In this document: positions 51,809 to 62,015 of the stretch, piece by piece
Layout: each line of letters starts with the position of its first letter
Position numbering within the stretch: position 1 is the stretch's first letter
Assembly (NCBI GenBank): GCA_003134685.1
Contig: PLCA01000016.1
Location: 237,988 to 301,987 of the forward strand
Length of the DNA: 64,000 nt
Direction of reading: 5' to 3'
Source of the DNA: Gemmatimonadota bacterium
GTDB taxonomy: Bacteria; Gemmatimonadota; Gemmatimonadetes; Gemmatimonadales; Gemmatimonadaceae
The notes under the pieces: generated by a model
Told to the model about the DNA's origin: nothing
Seen by the model: the letters and a program-made list of their open reading frames with translations, nothing else
Databases searched by the model: none
Program-made: the position numbers and the translations under genes

Positions 51809-51819
51809 CCGCCGCTTCA

Positions 51820-53349
51820 ATGACCGACAAGCTTGTCCTGATCGCGGGCGCGGGACCGACCGGCCTCGTGCTCGCGCTCTGGTTGACGAAGCTCGGAGTC
51901 AGGGTGCGAATCATCGACAAAACGGCGGAACCTGGCACGACGTCCCGCGCGCTCGCCGTGCAGGCACGCACGCTGGAGTTCTATCACCAGATTGGGATCG
52001 ACGACGGAGTCATCGCGGGCGGAGTCAAGATTCAGAACCTGAATTTGTGGGTGAAGGGGCGCCGAGCTGCCCGCGTACCGCTCCAGCGCGCGGGAGAAGG
52101 ACTGACGCCGTACGACTTCGCACTCGTCTTTCCGCAGGACGCTCACGAGCGCTTGCTCATCGAGCGACTGGGTGAGCTGGGCGTTCGGGTGGAGCGGAAA
52201 ACAGAGTTGCTGCGCTTCTCACAGAACGACGCCGGAGTGACGGCGACGCTGCGGAGGCCCGACGCCTCAGAAGAAGTTTGCGAGGCAGCGTATCTCGCGG
52301 GCTGCGACGGCGCGTCGTCAACCGTTCGCGGACAGCTAGGAGTCGGGTTCCCCGGGGGAACCTACACCGGCCTCTTCTACGTCGCGGACATAGAGGCAAC
52401 GGGCGAGCCCGTCGACAACGACCTCCACGTCGACATCGAAGACGCCGACTTCCTGCTGCTCTTCCCGCTCAAGGGAAAGGGACGCGTGCGTCTGGTGGGA
52501 ACGGTCCGCGATCTGCCGGAGAACGATCACGGCAAGCTCGACTTCGAGGACGTGAAGGGCAAAGCCATCGAACACCTCAAGCTCGACATCAAGAAGGTGA
52601 ACTGGTTTTCGACCTATCGCGTGCACCATCGCGTCGCACTCCACTTTCGCGACAGACGCGCCTTCCTGCTCGGCGACGCCGCGCACGTCCACAGTCCGGT
52701 CGGTGGACAAGGAATGAACACCGGGATTGGCGACTCGGTGAACCTGGCGTGGAAGATCGCTGAGGTGCTGAGTGAAGCAGCGCCCGAGAGCCTGCTCGAC
52801 ACGTACGAGCCGGAGCGGATTGGTTTCGCACGACGCCTCGTCGCGACCACCGATCGTGGATTTACGTTCGTCACGAAACGTGGTGGGATCGCCAGTGTGG
52901 TACGCACGCGGATCGTTCCGCTCGTGGTGCCGCTGCTTTTTCGAACAGGAGCAGTGCGTCGCTTGCTGTTCAGGACGGTATCGCAGACCCGGGTTAACTA
53001 TCGCAACAGCGCATTGAGCACGGGCTCGGCGGGGAAAGTCCGCGGCGGGGATCGATTACCCTGGGCCGATCTCGGACCAGGTAAGGACAACTTCGCACCG
53101 CTGACGTCGCTCGCGTGGCAGGTTCATGTCTATGGCGAAGCGAGAAGCGTCCTGGTCGAAGCGTGCGCTGAGCTTCGCCTTCCGCTGCACGTATTCGCGT
53201 GGCAACAGTCAATGCGAGGCGCCGGTTTGCAAAAAGACGCGTTGTACCTGGTGCGACCGGACGGATACATCGCGCTTGCCGAGCCGAGTGCGGACCCGCA
53301 ACGACTGCGTCAGTATTTCACTGAACGCGGCTGGCGCCACGGCAACTGA
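51820..53349 (+). CDS. FAD-dependent aromatic monooxygenase (PheA/TfdB-like)
   Basis: The 509-residue flavoprotein hydroxylates aromatic or polyketide compounds with NAD(P)H. The N-terminal Rossmann motif is LIAGAGPTGLVLALWL, the DG region is LAGCDGASSTVR, and the second FAD motif is LLGDAAHVHSPVGGQGMNTG. The C-terminal 110 residues form a thioredoxin-like domain. The frame is open from 51109, but the ATG at 51820 begins right at the FAD motif (MTDKLVLIAGAG) and is 11 bp past the cytochrome gene. The substrate is unknown. Confidence 0.93.
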   Translation: MTDKLVLIAGAGPTGLVLALWLTKLGVRVRIIDKTAEPGTTSRALAVQARTLEFYHQIGIDDGVIAGGVKIQNLNLWVKGRRAARVPLQRAGEGLTPYDFALVFPQDAHERLLIERLGELGVRVERKTELLRFSQNDAGVTATLRRPDASEEVCEAAYLAGCDGASSTVRGQLGVGFPGGTYTGLFYVADIEATGEPVDNDLHVDIEDADFLLLFPLKGKGRVRLVGTVRDLPENDHGKLDFEDVKGKAIEHLKLDIKKVNWFSTYRVHHRVALHFRDRRAFLLGDAAHVHSPVGGQGMNTGIGDSVNLAWKIAEVLSEAAPESLLDTYEPERIGFARRLVATTDRGFTFVTKRGGIASVVRTRIVPLVVPLLFRTGAVRRLLFRTVSQTRVNYRNSALSTGSAGKVRGGDRLPWADLGPGKDNFAPLTSLAWQVHVYGEARSVLVEACAELRLPLHVFAWQQSMRGAGLQKDALYLVRPDGYIALAEPSADPQRLRQYFTERGWRHGN

Positions 53350-53364
53350 GCTCGTGATGCTCGA

Positions 53365-53763
53365 TTACCTGGAGTCCAGCTCTCGAGTCATCTCGATCAT
53401 CGTCCGTCGGAACCCGGCGCGATCGAACAGGCGCTGCGCCGAGGCGTTCCGCTCCGCCGTCGAGAGTACAACGCGGGGCGCACCTCGGGCCTTGAGCGCC
53501 TCGAGCGTCGCGTCGAGCAGCTTCCGACCGACGCCGTGCTTGCGATGGGCGGGATCGACGACGATGTCGTACAACACGCCCGCGGGTCCGCGCAGCGCCA
53601 TGTAATCGGTCCCTTCCACGCCCGCGTAGGTATAGCCCACCACCTCGCCATCCCGCTCGGCGACAAGGATGATGACGTTCTGCTCATCTAGCTGCGTGCC
53701 GAGAAACGAGCCGTACCCCTTCTCGGTGCCCGGCGTTGCCGCGATGAAGCGCTCCGGGTCCAA
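53365..53763 (-). CDS. GNAT acetyltransferase, start not resolved
   Basis: The 132-residue product from a TTG at 53763 has the GNAT core VLYDIVVDPAHRKHGVGRKLL and motif B NASAQRLFDRAGFR. It lacks the usual first strand and helix. In the same frame upstream, reading toward 53856, the segment LNIRPATPTDITAIGRLGALL supplies the missing N-terminus, and the only near-start is a CTG at 53856 overlapping the TGA of the aldo-keto reductase gene. The protein therefore probably starts there, giving about 163 residues and translational coupling. The substrate is unknown. Confidence 0.83.
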   Translation of the reverse strand: MDPERFIAATPGTEKGYGSFLGTQLDEQNVIILVAERDGEVVGYTYAGVEGTDYMALRGPAGVLYDIVVDPAHRKHGVGRKLLDATLEALKARGAPRVVLSTAERNASAQRLFDRAGFRRTMIEMTRELDSR

Positions 53764-53852
53764 GTCGTGGTGCGTGCGGACGAGGAGCGCGCCGAGTCGG
53801 CCAATGGCCGTGATGTCTGTGGGCGTTGCTGGGCGGATGTTGAGGGCCGCGC

Positions 53853-54872
<1,020 letters not shown>

Positions 54873-54906
54873 CTATAGTGCGACGACCGTGCTGTGTGCG
54901 CGCACG

Positions 54907-56403
54907 TCAGAACACGAGCGTCTGAATAGAATGGGGCAAGCTACTGACTTCCGCGGCGTTGCCGTCCAGCCAGAGATAATAAGAAACCTTCTGATCGGTT
55001 TTGTTCATTACCACCACCGACACTTTTCCATCAGGATTAATGAAGGCGGCGGAAAGCAGCGCACTTCTGCTCGGTGAGCTGGCAATTCTCCTTGCGCCCG
55101 GACGGACAAACTTTGAAAAGTGCCCGATGTAGTAATACGAGTTTGTGTAGGTCAGCTCACCCGTTTTCGTATCCGCGTGAACCGGGGCGAAGCAGAAGTT
55201 CCCGACGTGATTTGGCCCACCTTGTTCGTCCAGCAAGACGTTCCAGTCTGTCCAGCCGACAGCGCCGCTGTTGAAGTCATTGATCATCGAACGTCCGTAC
55301 GCTTCGCCCAATCTCCAATTGTGGAGATCTTCGGCTTTGAAGGAATCGACGCAGCCCTCCGTGAACATCAGATTCTTGGTTGGAAACGTCTCGTGCACGA
55401 GCTTGACGTTGTCGAACATCTGGTCGCCACCGCTCCATGGCTCGTACCAGTGAAAACCAATGCCCCATACATACTGGGCGGCTTTGGGGTCTTCCAGGAT
55501 GGTGCTCGCTCTCTGGTAGATGAGGTCGCGGTTGTGATCCCAGGCGATGATCTTCTTGTCGCCCAACCCTTCTCTCTTCATCGTGGGGCCGAGGTGGTTT
55601 TTCAGGAAGTCTCTCTCGTCTTCAGCGGAGTAGATGCACGACTCCCAAGTCTGCGTCGCCATGGGCTCGTTCTGAACGCTGATGCCCCAGATGGGTATTC
55701 CTTCCCGCTCGTATGATTTGATGAATTTCGTGTAGTAGTTGGCCCAGGACTGATAGAACTCCGGCTTTAACTTTCCACCGTGGAGCATGTCATTGTTGGT
55801 CTTCATGAATGCCGGTGGACTCCAGGGGCTGCCGAAGAGAGTGAGTTTCCCCCCAGCGGTGGCCATCGCCCGTTTGATAAAGGGAATGCGGAATTGCTTG
55901 TCGTGGTTGACGCTGAAGGACTTGAGCTCCTTGTCGCCTTCGTTGACATAGGTGTAGCTGGCGGACGAGAAATCGCAGCTGTGGATGTTGGTCCTTCCAA
56001 TTGTGTAGCCGATGCCTTTGTTGGGGTCGAAATAGGCATCCATGATTTCCCGCTGTTTGGCCGGCGGCAGCTTGGCATACGTTTCAGCGGAGGCATCCGT
56101 CAGCGCGCCGCCGATGCCGAGGAATGTTTGAGATCTCTTTGAGGGATCGACAAAGACACAGATCTGGGTCTCCAGCGGCTGGCCCATGGGCTTGAATGTC
56201 AGCGTCTCTGTGCCAGACAGACGGTAGTTCGTTTTGTCGGCGGTAGTGTGGACCGCTATCTGTCTCCCATCGAGTCTTCGTTCGATCTCGGGCGGCTCGG
56301 GAGTCTCGGACGGTTGCTCATATGCCGCCGGCGACAGCTTTGTTTTCCCCAACACCAATGCCGAAGACGACGCTACCAGGAAACTACGGCGATCGATTTT
56401 CAT
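54907..56403 (-). CDS. GH30-type secreted glycoside hydrolase (glucosylceramidase-like)
   Basis: The 498-residue protein has a twin-arginine-like leader (MKIDRRSFLVASSSALVLG). The catalytic barrel has the acid/base Glu in SVQNEPMATQTWESC (Glu near 246) and the nucleophile in LMFTEGCVD (Glu near 349). The GIGGALTDASAETYAKL entry strand and SWSPPAFMK-like SPWSPPAFM match GH30 clan A enzymes. Subfamily 1 or 3 would be beta-glucosidase or glucosylceramidase-like. It diverges from a DUF4386 gene with about 215 bp between starts. Confidence 0.92.
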   Translation of the reverse strand: MKIDRRSFLVASSSALVLGKTKLSPAAYEQPSETPEPPEIERRLDGRQIAVHTTADKTNYRLSGTETLTFKPMGQPLETQICVFVDPSKRSQTFLGIGGALTDASAETYAKLPPAKQREIMDAYFDPNKGIGYTIGRTNIHSCDFSSASYTYVNEGDKELKSFSVNHDKQFRIPFIKRAMATAGGKLTLFGSPWSPPAFMKTNNDMLHGGKLKPEFYQSWANYYTKFIKSYEREGIPIWGISVQNEPMATQTWESCIYSAEDERDFLKNHLGPTMKREGLGDKKIIAWDHNRDLIYQRASTILEDPKAAQYVWGIGFHWYEPWSGGDQMFDNVKLVHETFPTKNLMFTEGCVDSFKAEDLHNWRLGEAYGRSMINDFNSGAVGWTDWNVLLDEQGGPNHVGNFCFAPVHADTKTGELTYTNSYYYIGHFSKFVRPGARRIASSPSRSALLSAAFINPDGKVSVVVMNKTDQKVSYYLWLDGNAAEVSSLPHSIQTLVF

Positions 56404-56560
56404 AGTTGATGATTTTGATGTCGGTGATGTGCGGCGTTCGAGTTACCAAAGCATGTAGTTGTTCTCCGCCAAGAGCAACTGTCCGCTTCCTTCAGGTCCT
56501 CGGTACGCCTCTGGCTGTCGTGGTGGCTGCGTCTGTCAGCTCAGCCCTCACCTTGACGGA

Positions 56561-56586
56561 AACTAAAAACGAAGTTATTCGTATTG
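56561..56586. promoter_or_regulatory. Conserved motif upstream of DUF4386 gene 1
   Basis: GAAACTAAAAACGAAGTTATTCGT lies 33 bp before the ATG at 56619. It matches the motif before the second DUF4386 gene, where the palindrome AACTAA-AAAC-TTAGTT is perfect. It is probably an operator for a shared regulator. Confidence 0.5.
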
Positions 56587-56618
56587 CCCCAACAACGCTC
56601 TCCTCGAGGACACGCGTC

Positions 56619-57365
56619 ATGCCGTCGGATACATCCACCGAACCATCCCCACAATTCGGCGCCCGTATGGCCGGCGCGTTGTGGCTGACCGTCATCCTTG
56701 TGAGCATCGTAGCCGTCCTTGGTGGCACCTCCCTCGACGTGCACGGCGACCCGGGAACGTTGGCCGCGAATGCCCTGGGGTCGGCGTCGAAGATCCGTCT
56801 CACCTTCGTCCTCTTTTTCCTCGGCAAGGTCTGCTACCTGGGCGTCACGGTCCTCCTCTACGAGCTGCTCAAACCGGTCAACAAAAGCGTCGCCCTGTTC
56901 GGCGCGTTTTGCGGTCTTGCCGGACTCCTGAGCGGGGGCGCCGGCCACATCAACCTGCTCACCGCCCTGTCACTGCTCGAGGAATCGCGACGCGCAACCG
57001 AGCCGGTTGCGAGCCAGCTGCAGGGAGCGGCGAAGATCCTCCTCGGTACCGTACCCCGATTCAGCGGTGAGGATGTGTGGTTTGGATTTCAGATACTATC
57101 CGTTGGCTATCTGATCGGCCGCTCGCATTTCATCCCGCGGGCAATCGGAGTGCTGTTGGTGCTGGGAGGCTCGTGCTTCCTCATCACCTCGTTCACGAAC
57201 TTCATGTCGCCGGCCCTTGGCGACCGGTTGGCACCGCTGCTCCTGCCGATTGTCCTGCTCGGGGAGGGCTCGCTCGCGCTGTGGCTGCTTGTGAGAGGCG
57301 TGAACGTCGAGCAGTGGCGATCGACGAAAGCCCGCCGCACCACCATCAATCCGGCGGCACGATGA
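56619..57365 (+). CDS. DUF4386-family membrane protein 1
   Basis: A 248-residue protein with six to seven transmembrane helices (LWLTVILVSIVAVLGG, VLLYELLKPVNKSVALFGAF, FGFQILSVGYLI and others) and the DUF4386 hallmarks LYELLKPVNKS and LLGEGSLALWLL. No function is established. The ATG at 56619 fits; the 56406 frame is too long. It overlaps the next gene by ATGA. It is most like the gene at 59566. Confidence 0.88.
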   Translation: MPSDTSTEPSPQFGARMAGALWLTVILVSIVAVLGGTSLDVHGDPGTLAANALGSASKIRLTFVLFFLGKVCYLGVTVLLYELLKPVNKSVALFGAFCGLAGLLSGGAGHINLLTALSLLEESRRATEPVASQLQGAAKILLGTVPRFSGEDVWFGFQILSVGYLIGRSHFIPRAIGVLLVLGGSCFLITSFTNFMSPALGDRLAPLLLPIVLLGEGSLALWLLVRGVNVEQWRSTKARRTTINPAAR

Positions 57366-58060
57366 CCGGGCCGGACGCGATTCAGCGCCGATGGGCTCGA
57401 GTGGTGGGTTTCAGCTACCTCTTCGCACTCTTGCCGGCGGTCTTCGCCGAGTTCTACGTGTCGGGTCGGCTCGTCTCCGACAACGCCATCATGACGGCTC
57501 AGAATATCATTGCACACGAACGGCTATTTCGACTCGGCATTGCCAGCAATCTGCTGGTTTTTGCGGCCGATGTGGTGCTGGTCACTGCACTCTATATCGT
57601 CCTCGAAAAAGTGAATCGGCGACTGGCTCTCGTCGCCACGTTCTTCCGCCTCATCGAGACCACGATCCTCTTCGTCGCGGTGCTCAACGATTTCTACGTG
57701 CTGCGTCTTCTCAGCGGGGCGAGCTATCTCACGACCGTGAACTCCGATGAATTGGCGGCGCTGGCGCGCGTGAGCATCGGAGCGCACGGCTCTGCGTATG
57801 GCGTCGCGTTGCTTGTCTTTGGCTTCGGCTCGCCGGTGTTCTGCTACCTGTGGCTCAAGTCGGGATACATCCCCAAACCACTGGCCGTGTGGGGACTGCT
57901 CGCGTCGGCCTGGATCGGCATTTGTTCTTTCGCCTTCGTCGTTTTCCCCGAGCTCACGAAGGTGATCACCGTCGGGTACTACGGCGGTCCAATCTTCTTG
58001 TTCGAGCTCACCATTGGTTTGTGGCTGGTCTTCAAAGGCGTCCGGCAACGCGCGCTGTAG
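57362..58060 (+). CDS. DUF4386-family membrane protein 2
   Basis: The 232-residue protein has the same family fold with FSYLFALLPAVFAEFYV, a VLEKVNRRLALVATF segment at the place of LYELLKPVNKS, and GLWLVFKGV at the end. Its start overlaps the stop of the first DUF4386 gene, so the pair are coupled. It is a more distant paralog than the gene at 59566. Confidence 0.87.
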   Translation: MTGPDAIQRRWARVVGFSYLFALLPAVFAEFYVSGRLVSDNAIMTAQNIIAHERLFRLGIASNLLVFAADVVLVTALYIVLEKVNRRLALVATFFRLIETTILFVAVLNDFYVLRLLSGASYLTTVNSDELAALARVSIGAHGSAYGVALLVFGFGSPVFCYLWLKSGYIPKPLAVWGLLASAWIGICSFAFVVFPELTKVITVGYYGGPIFLFELTIGLWLVFKGVRQRAL

Positions 58061-58072
58061 TACAGTCGCCGG

Positions 58073-59416
58073 TTATTTCCTGCCCGGGAGCGCACCGGCT
58101 TGCTTCGGAGTGAAAGGAACGCCGAGGAGTGTGAGCGCGCGCGCCAATGCCGGGTCATTTCCGGCGGCGATATCCTCACCTGTTGGAAGAACGACGTAGT
58201 CGGGAACCACTCCCGTATTTTCCAGCTTGCCACCATCGGGCATTGTCAGATCCGCGATCGTGACGCTCGTCCCGTAAGCGACGACTGTTTGAGTTCCAAT
58301 CTGGTGGAAAAAACCGCGGCTCTCCCGAACCGCGCCTGCCGTGCGGTCGCCGATCACCTTGCCACGACCGGTGAGCTGAAGGGTTCGTGCAAGGATTTCT
58401 GACGCCGAGGCTGATTCCGCGTCGACAAGAACGACAAGCGCGCCCTGGTAGCGATCCCTTCCTGCGCCTTTTGCAATGACCTCTTTAGGATTGTTGCGGC
58501 CCAGCTCGGTAAGCACGACCAGATCCTTCTCATAGAACTGTCCAATCAGGCGAAGAAGGGTGCTCACGGAGCCACCGAGATTTCCGCGGAGATCGAGGAC
58601 AATCGCCTCACGGTTGCGCGCGTGCTTCATGAGATCGTCGATCCACGATGTGTAGCCGTAGAATTGACGTGGACGCGAAACGATCACGCGATCGACGACG
58701 TCGGCGTAGCGCGGGGCGCTAACTTCCCATGCGTTCTCGCCCTCGCGGATGAGCTCCAGGAAATCGAAGGAGTTTGTCGGGTCGACGATGTGGCGGCGCT
58801 CCTTCACTTTCGCTGCGATGGCGACATCGCGGGATGTACCGCCGGGAGGCTGAAGCGAGACGCGGAGTCCGGGCCGCGGTTGAATTCCGTTTATCGCGTA
58901 ACGAAGGTGCCAAAGATTTCGCCGCGTGAGAGGGATTCCGCCGACAGCCAGCAGCGCATCACCGGCGTGCATGCCTTTCGCTTCCGCGTCGCTCCCCGGT
59001 ACTACGCTCAAAACGCGGCAGGTATCCCCGACGAACCGCATGTCCCACCCGTACTCCGCGCGGTAGATCAGCGCGGGCGGAATGAACGCCGTATGCGAGT
59101 CGTTCAACTCGAGCGTCGCCTGTGCGATCGCGCCGAGAACCTGCTCGAGCCGGTCCGCGCGATCGATGCGGGCCCGCGCCGAATCAAACACCGCCTTGAT
59201 GTCGACGCCGCCGTAGGCGGAATCGAAGTAGTTCTTCATGATGTCGTCCCTGACGCCGTCGAGCATCGCAAACCCTCGACTGCGATCGAAACGACTGAGC
59301 CCCTGGGCTCCAACGGGCGCGGCGAGGATGAGGAGCGCAGCGATCAGCCGGGACGCGGGCGGCGGGAAGAGGGAGGCGGGAAGCGGGAAGCGTTGCTGGC
59401 TGGACAAGGGGCGCAT
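58073..59416 (-). CDS. Secreted S41-family peptidase (C-terminal-processing protease-like)
   Basis: The 447-residue protein has an N-terminal signal or membrane region, a PDZ-like domain (CRVLSVVPGSDAEAKGMHAGDAL) and a tail-specific protease domain. The catalytic Ser is in LVDAESASASEILA, and the Lys is about 26 residues further in the GRGKVIGDRTAG segment. The substrate is unknown. It is convergent with the DUF4386 pair, the gap being 12 bp. Confidence 0.9.
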   Translation of the reverse strand: MRPLSSQQRFPLPASLFPPPASRLIAALLILAAPVGAQGLSRFDRSRGFAMLDGVRDDIMKNYFDSAYGGVDIKAVFDSARARIDRADRLEQVLGAIAQATLELNDSHTAFIPPALIYRAEYGWDMRFVGDTCRVLSVVPGSDAEAKGMHAGDALLAVGGIPLTRRNLWHLRYAINGIQPRPGLRVSLQPPGGTSRDVAIAAKVKERRHIVDPTNSFDFLELIREGENAWEVSAPRYADVVDRVIVSRPRQFYGYTSWIDDLMKHARNREAIVLDLRGNLGGSVSTLLRLIGQFYEKDLVVLTELGRNNPKEVIAKGAGRDRYQGALVVLVDAESASASEILARTLQLTGRGKVIGDRTAGAVRESRGFFHQIGTQTVVAYGTSVTIADLTMPDGGKLENTGVVPDYVVLPTGEDIAAGNDPALARALTLLGVPFTPKQAGALPGRK

Positions 59417-59513
59417 CTTCTACGGGTGTCGACAGAAGAAAAGATGCTACTGATGTCTGCTCCTGTCGAACGCACGGTGGCCTGCGGAGTCGGGATCTCG
59501 CTCTAAACAGGTT

Positions 59514-59540
59514 GAAACTAAAAACTTAGTTATACGTAGA
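59514..59540. promoter_or_regulatory. Conserved palindromic motif upstream of DUF4386 gene 3
   Basis: GAAACTAAAAACTTAGTTATACGT contains the palindrome AACTAA-AAAC-TTAGTT and lies about 27 bp before the ATG at 59566. The same motif, less symmetric, precedes the DUF4386 genes at 56619 and, more weakly, 62016. Confidence 0.55.
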
Positions 59541-59565
59541 GCGGCGTAACGCTCACCCCACCCCT

Positions 59566-60294
59566 ATGTCTATACTTTCGACCGACTCACCTGATACCAC
59601 CGCCAGACTTGCCGGCGCTCTCTGGCTTATCGTCATCGCCCTGAGCATAGCTTCGGTCGTCGGCGCCCCTTCAGTTAACACCCTCGGCAGCCCGGCCGAG
59701 ACCGCCGCAAGTGTTCTGGCAGCGGAGACACCATATCGCCTCGCGTTTACCGCCCTCTTTTTCGGCGGCCTTTGCTACCTCGGCGTAACCGCGCTGCTTT
59801 ACGAGCTGCTGCGACCCGTCAACAAGAGCGTCGCCATCTTCGGCGCCTTTGCCAGCCTTGCCGGCCTGACGATCGGAGCCGCCAGCGCTGTCAACGAGCT
59901 GGGCGCGCTCGCGCTGTTCAAGGATGCCTCGAGCGCCGCGCCTGCCGCGGCGAATCTGCTGCAGACAATCGCGCAGGTGTTCATGCGCGATGGTCCGGAG
60001 TTCAAAGTCAGCATGGTCTATTTCGGCTTGCACGTCGCTTCAATCGGGTATCTGATTCTTCGTTCGGCCTTGGTGCCGCGGATTATCGGCGGCGTGCTCG
60101 TAGCCGGCGGTGCGAGCTACATAGTCACCTCGTTCGCGACCTTCGTTGCGCCCGCAGTCGGAGCGCGACTGTCACCGCTGGTCATTCCCATAGCCATCCT
60201 TGGCGAGGGGTCGCTCACGCTGTGGCTGCTGTTCAAGGGTGTGAATACCAACTCTTCACAACGCCGTCCCGCATTGGATCATCCGCCCCGCTGA
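59566..60294 (+). CDS. DUF4386-family membrane protein 3
   Basis: The 242-residue paralog of the gene at 56619: LAGALWLIVIALSIASVVGAP, LLYELLRPVNKSVAIFGAFA and ILGEGSLTLWLLFKGVN are nearly matching. Six to seven helices. No function is known. It sits downstream of its own copy of the conserved upstream motif and near a di-heme peroxidase gene. Confidence 0.88.
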   Translation: MSILSTDSPDTTARLAGALWLIVIALSIASVVGAPSVNTLGSPAETAASVLAAETPYRLAFTALFFGGLCYLGVTALLYELLRPVNKSVAIFGAFASLAGLTIGAASAVNELGALALFKDASSAAPAAANLLQTIAQVFMRDGPEFKVSMVYFGLHVASIGYLILRSALVPRIIGGVLVAGGASYIVTSFATFVAPAVGARLSPLVIPIAILGEGSLTLWLLFKGVNTNSSQRRPALDHPPR

Positions 60295-60474
60295 TGATCG
60301 TCAGGCGAATTGGACCGGTTCGGGTATAGCGATTGCGGTACGTTTGCACGGGCTCGACGCGCATCATCTGTCGTCGGAGCAGCGGCTAAGGTCGTGGATC
60401 GTCTACGCGTTGGATGATGAAATGCGCCCGACAATTCTGCACACCTTTCACATTCATCAGGGGCAAGTTACCCC

Positions 60475-61806
60475 GTGAGGCTCGCAAAGCTCGGATCCCG
60501 CGCGCTCGTCTTCGCGGCGAGCACCGGCGTATGTCTCGCATGCGGGGAGCGGGGCGGCCAATCACTGGTCAGATCGGATACGACCGGAGCGGGAGCATTC
60601 ACGATAAGCTCGCAGCCGCTGGGACCAATTCCTCCTGACGATTCTCTCGCTCGGCCAAAGTCGCCTCACCAAATTGGTTTCCCGATCGCCCTCACAGACT
60701 CGGTCATACCGAAAAACAATCTGCAGACGCCGGAGAAGATCGCGTTCGGCGAAAAGTTGTTCTTCGAGGGCCGGCTCTCGGCTAACGGAACCGTCGCGTG
60801 CGCAACCTGCCACAATCCGCGACTTGCTTTCACCGACGGCAGACCGGTGGCCGTCGGAATCGATAGCCGCGTGGGGCAGCGAAACTCGCCGACTGTGCTG
60901 AATGCCTTGTACAACCAGTTTCAGTTCTGGGACGGACGGGCTGCAACACTCGAGCAGCAGGCGGGACTGCCGATAGTGAATCCGGTAGAGATGGGGCAAC
61001 CGAATCTGGACTCCGCCATCGCGCGCATCGCGCGGATCCCGGAGTACCGGGCGGGTTTCATCCGCGTGTTCGCTCGTCCGCCGAACCCGACGGATCTGGT
61101 GCGCGCGATCGCGTCGTACGAGAGATCACAGGCGAGCTTCGACTCGCCGTTCGATCGTTACATGGCCGGCGACTCGAACGCCATCAGTGCCTCAGCCAAG
61201 CACGGCTGGGTGCTGTTCAGGACGAAGGGGCGCTGCAACCTGTGCCACACATTCGCCGACACGACGACTCACCCCACCAGATTCACCGACGATGGGTTTC
61301 ACAACATCGGTGTCCTGATCGTGCGTCATCGCGTCGTTTCACTGGTGCGTCAGGCCGAGCAGGCGATCGCCAAGGGAGATACCATCGCGATCGACCAGGC
61401 TGCCATCGGCACACCGATGTCCGCCCTGGGGAGATTCCTGATAAGCAGGGCCGATTCCGACATTGCGTCGTTCAAGACGCCGGATTTGCGCAACGTGATG
61501 GTGACGGCGCCCTACTTTCACGACGGGTCGGCCGCCACGCTCTGGGACGTCATGGACCACTACAACAAAGGCGCGGGAACGCACAATCCCTACCTGTCGA
61601 CGGAAATCCAGCCGCTCGCGCTCAACGAAACAGAAATCGACGACTTCGTCGCGTTGATGGCATCGCTCACCAGTCCTGACTACCGAGAGCTCGGGGCAAA
61701 GGAGCTCGCCCGACAACGCCAAGTCTCGCGCACGTCGCGACCACAGCGCGACTCGGCAAGAGCGTTCGGTCCGAAGCCGATTCAGCCCAAACCTCCCAAA
61801 TTCTGA
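60475..61806 (+). CDS. Di-heme cytochrome c peroxidase / MauG-family lipoprotein
   Basis: The 443-residue protein has a lipoprotein-type leader (GVCLACGE, Cys near 20 or 23). Two c-type heme sites are intact: CATCH (residues 109-113) and CNLCH (254-258). The segment RNSPTVLNALYNQFQFWDGRA and the PYFHDGSAATLWDVMDHYN element match cytochrome c peroxidases of the CcpA/MauG family, which reduce hydrogen peroxide or modify proteins in the periplasm. The start is GTG 60475, with 180 bp of non-coding DNA before it. Confidence 0.92.
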   Translation: MRLAKLGSRALVFAASTGVCLACGERGGQSLVRSDTTGAGAFTISSQPLGPIPPDDSLARPKSPHQIGFPIALTDSVIPKNNLQTPEKIAFGEKLFFEGRLSANGTVACATCHNPRLAFTDGRPVAVGIDSRVGQRNSPTVLNALYNQFQFWDGRAATLEQQAGLPIVNPVEMGQPNLDSAIARIARIPEYRAGFIRVFARPPNPTDLVRAIASYERSQASFDSPFDRYMAGDSNAISASAKHGWVLFRTKGRCNLCHTFADTTTHPTRFTDDGFHNIGVLIVRHRVVSLVRQAEQAIAKGDTIAIDQAAIGTPMSALGRFLISRADSDIASFKTPDLRNVMVTAPYFHDGSAATLWDVMDHYNKGAGTHNPYLSTEIQPLALNETEIDDFVALMASLTSPDYRELGAKELARQRQVSRTSRPQRDSARAFGPKPIQPKPPKF

Positions 61807-61929
61807 AATGTGCGTATGGTTTCTGACCCGAGCCCAATAACACGCGAAACAACGCCGGCACTCGATTATCATGATTCATTACTTCGATAGTCGATATTTG
61901 GGTTCAGTGCCAGCGACGAAGGGTCAGCC

Positions 61930-61953
61930 GCGACTGAAAACGACGTAATCAGG
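61930..61953. promoter_or_regulatory. Weak third copy of the DUF4386-associated motif
   Basis: GACTGAAAACGACGTAATC lies 66 bp before the ATG at 62016. It resembles the stronger copies (AACTAAAAACGAAGTTATTC) at 15 or so of 18 core positions, with no perfect palindrome. It may be chance similarity. Confidence 0.3.
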
Positions 61954-62015
61954 TTTGGTTGAATCCTTGCCTCGACCGGTGCCGTATTGTGGATCGCCCA
62001 ACCCATGAGGTAGTG

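Noticed and set aside
51109-51819. A long N-terminal extension of the FAD monooxygenase overlapping the cytochrome gene
   Set aside because: It is an Arg-rich shadow of the cytochrome c frame. The monooxygenase starts with its FAD motif at 51820.
59360-59395. GC-rich GGGAAGCGGGAAGCG-like short repeats in the S41 peptidase start region
   Set aside because: They are short, coding, and few; not a convincing repeat element in this window.
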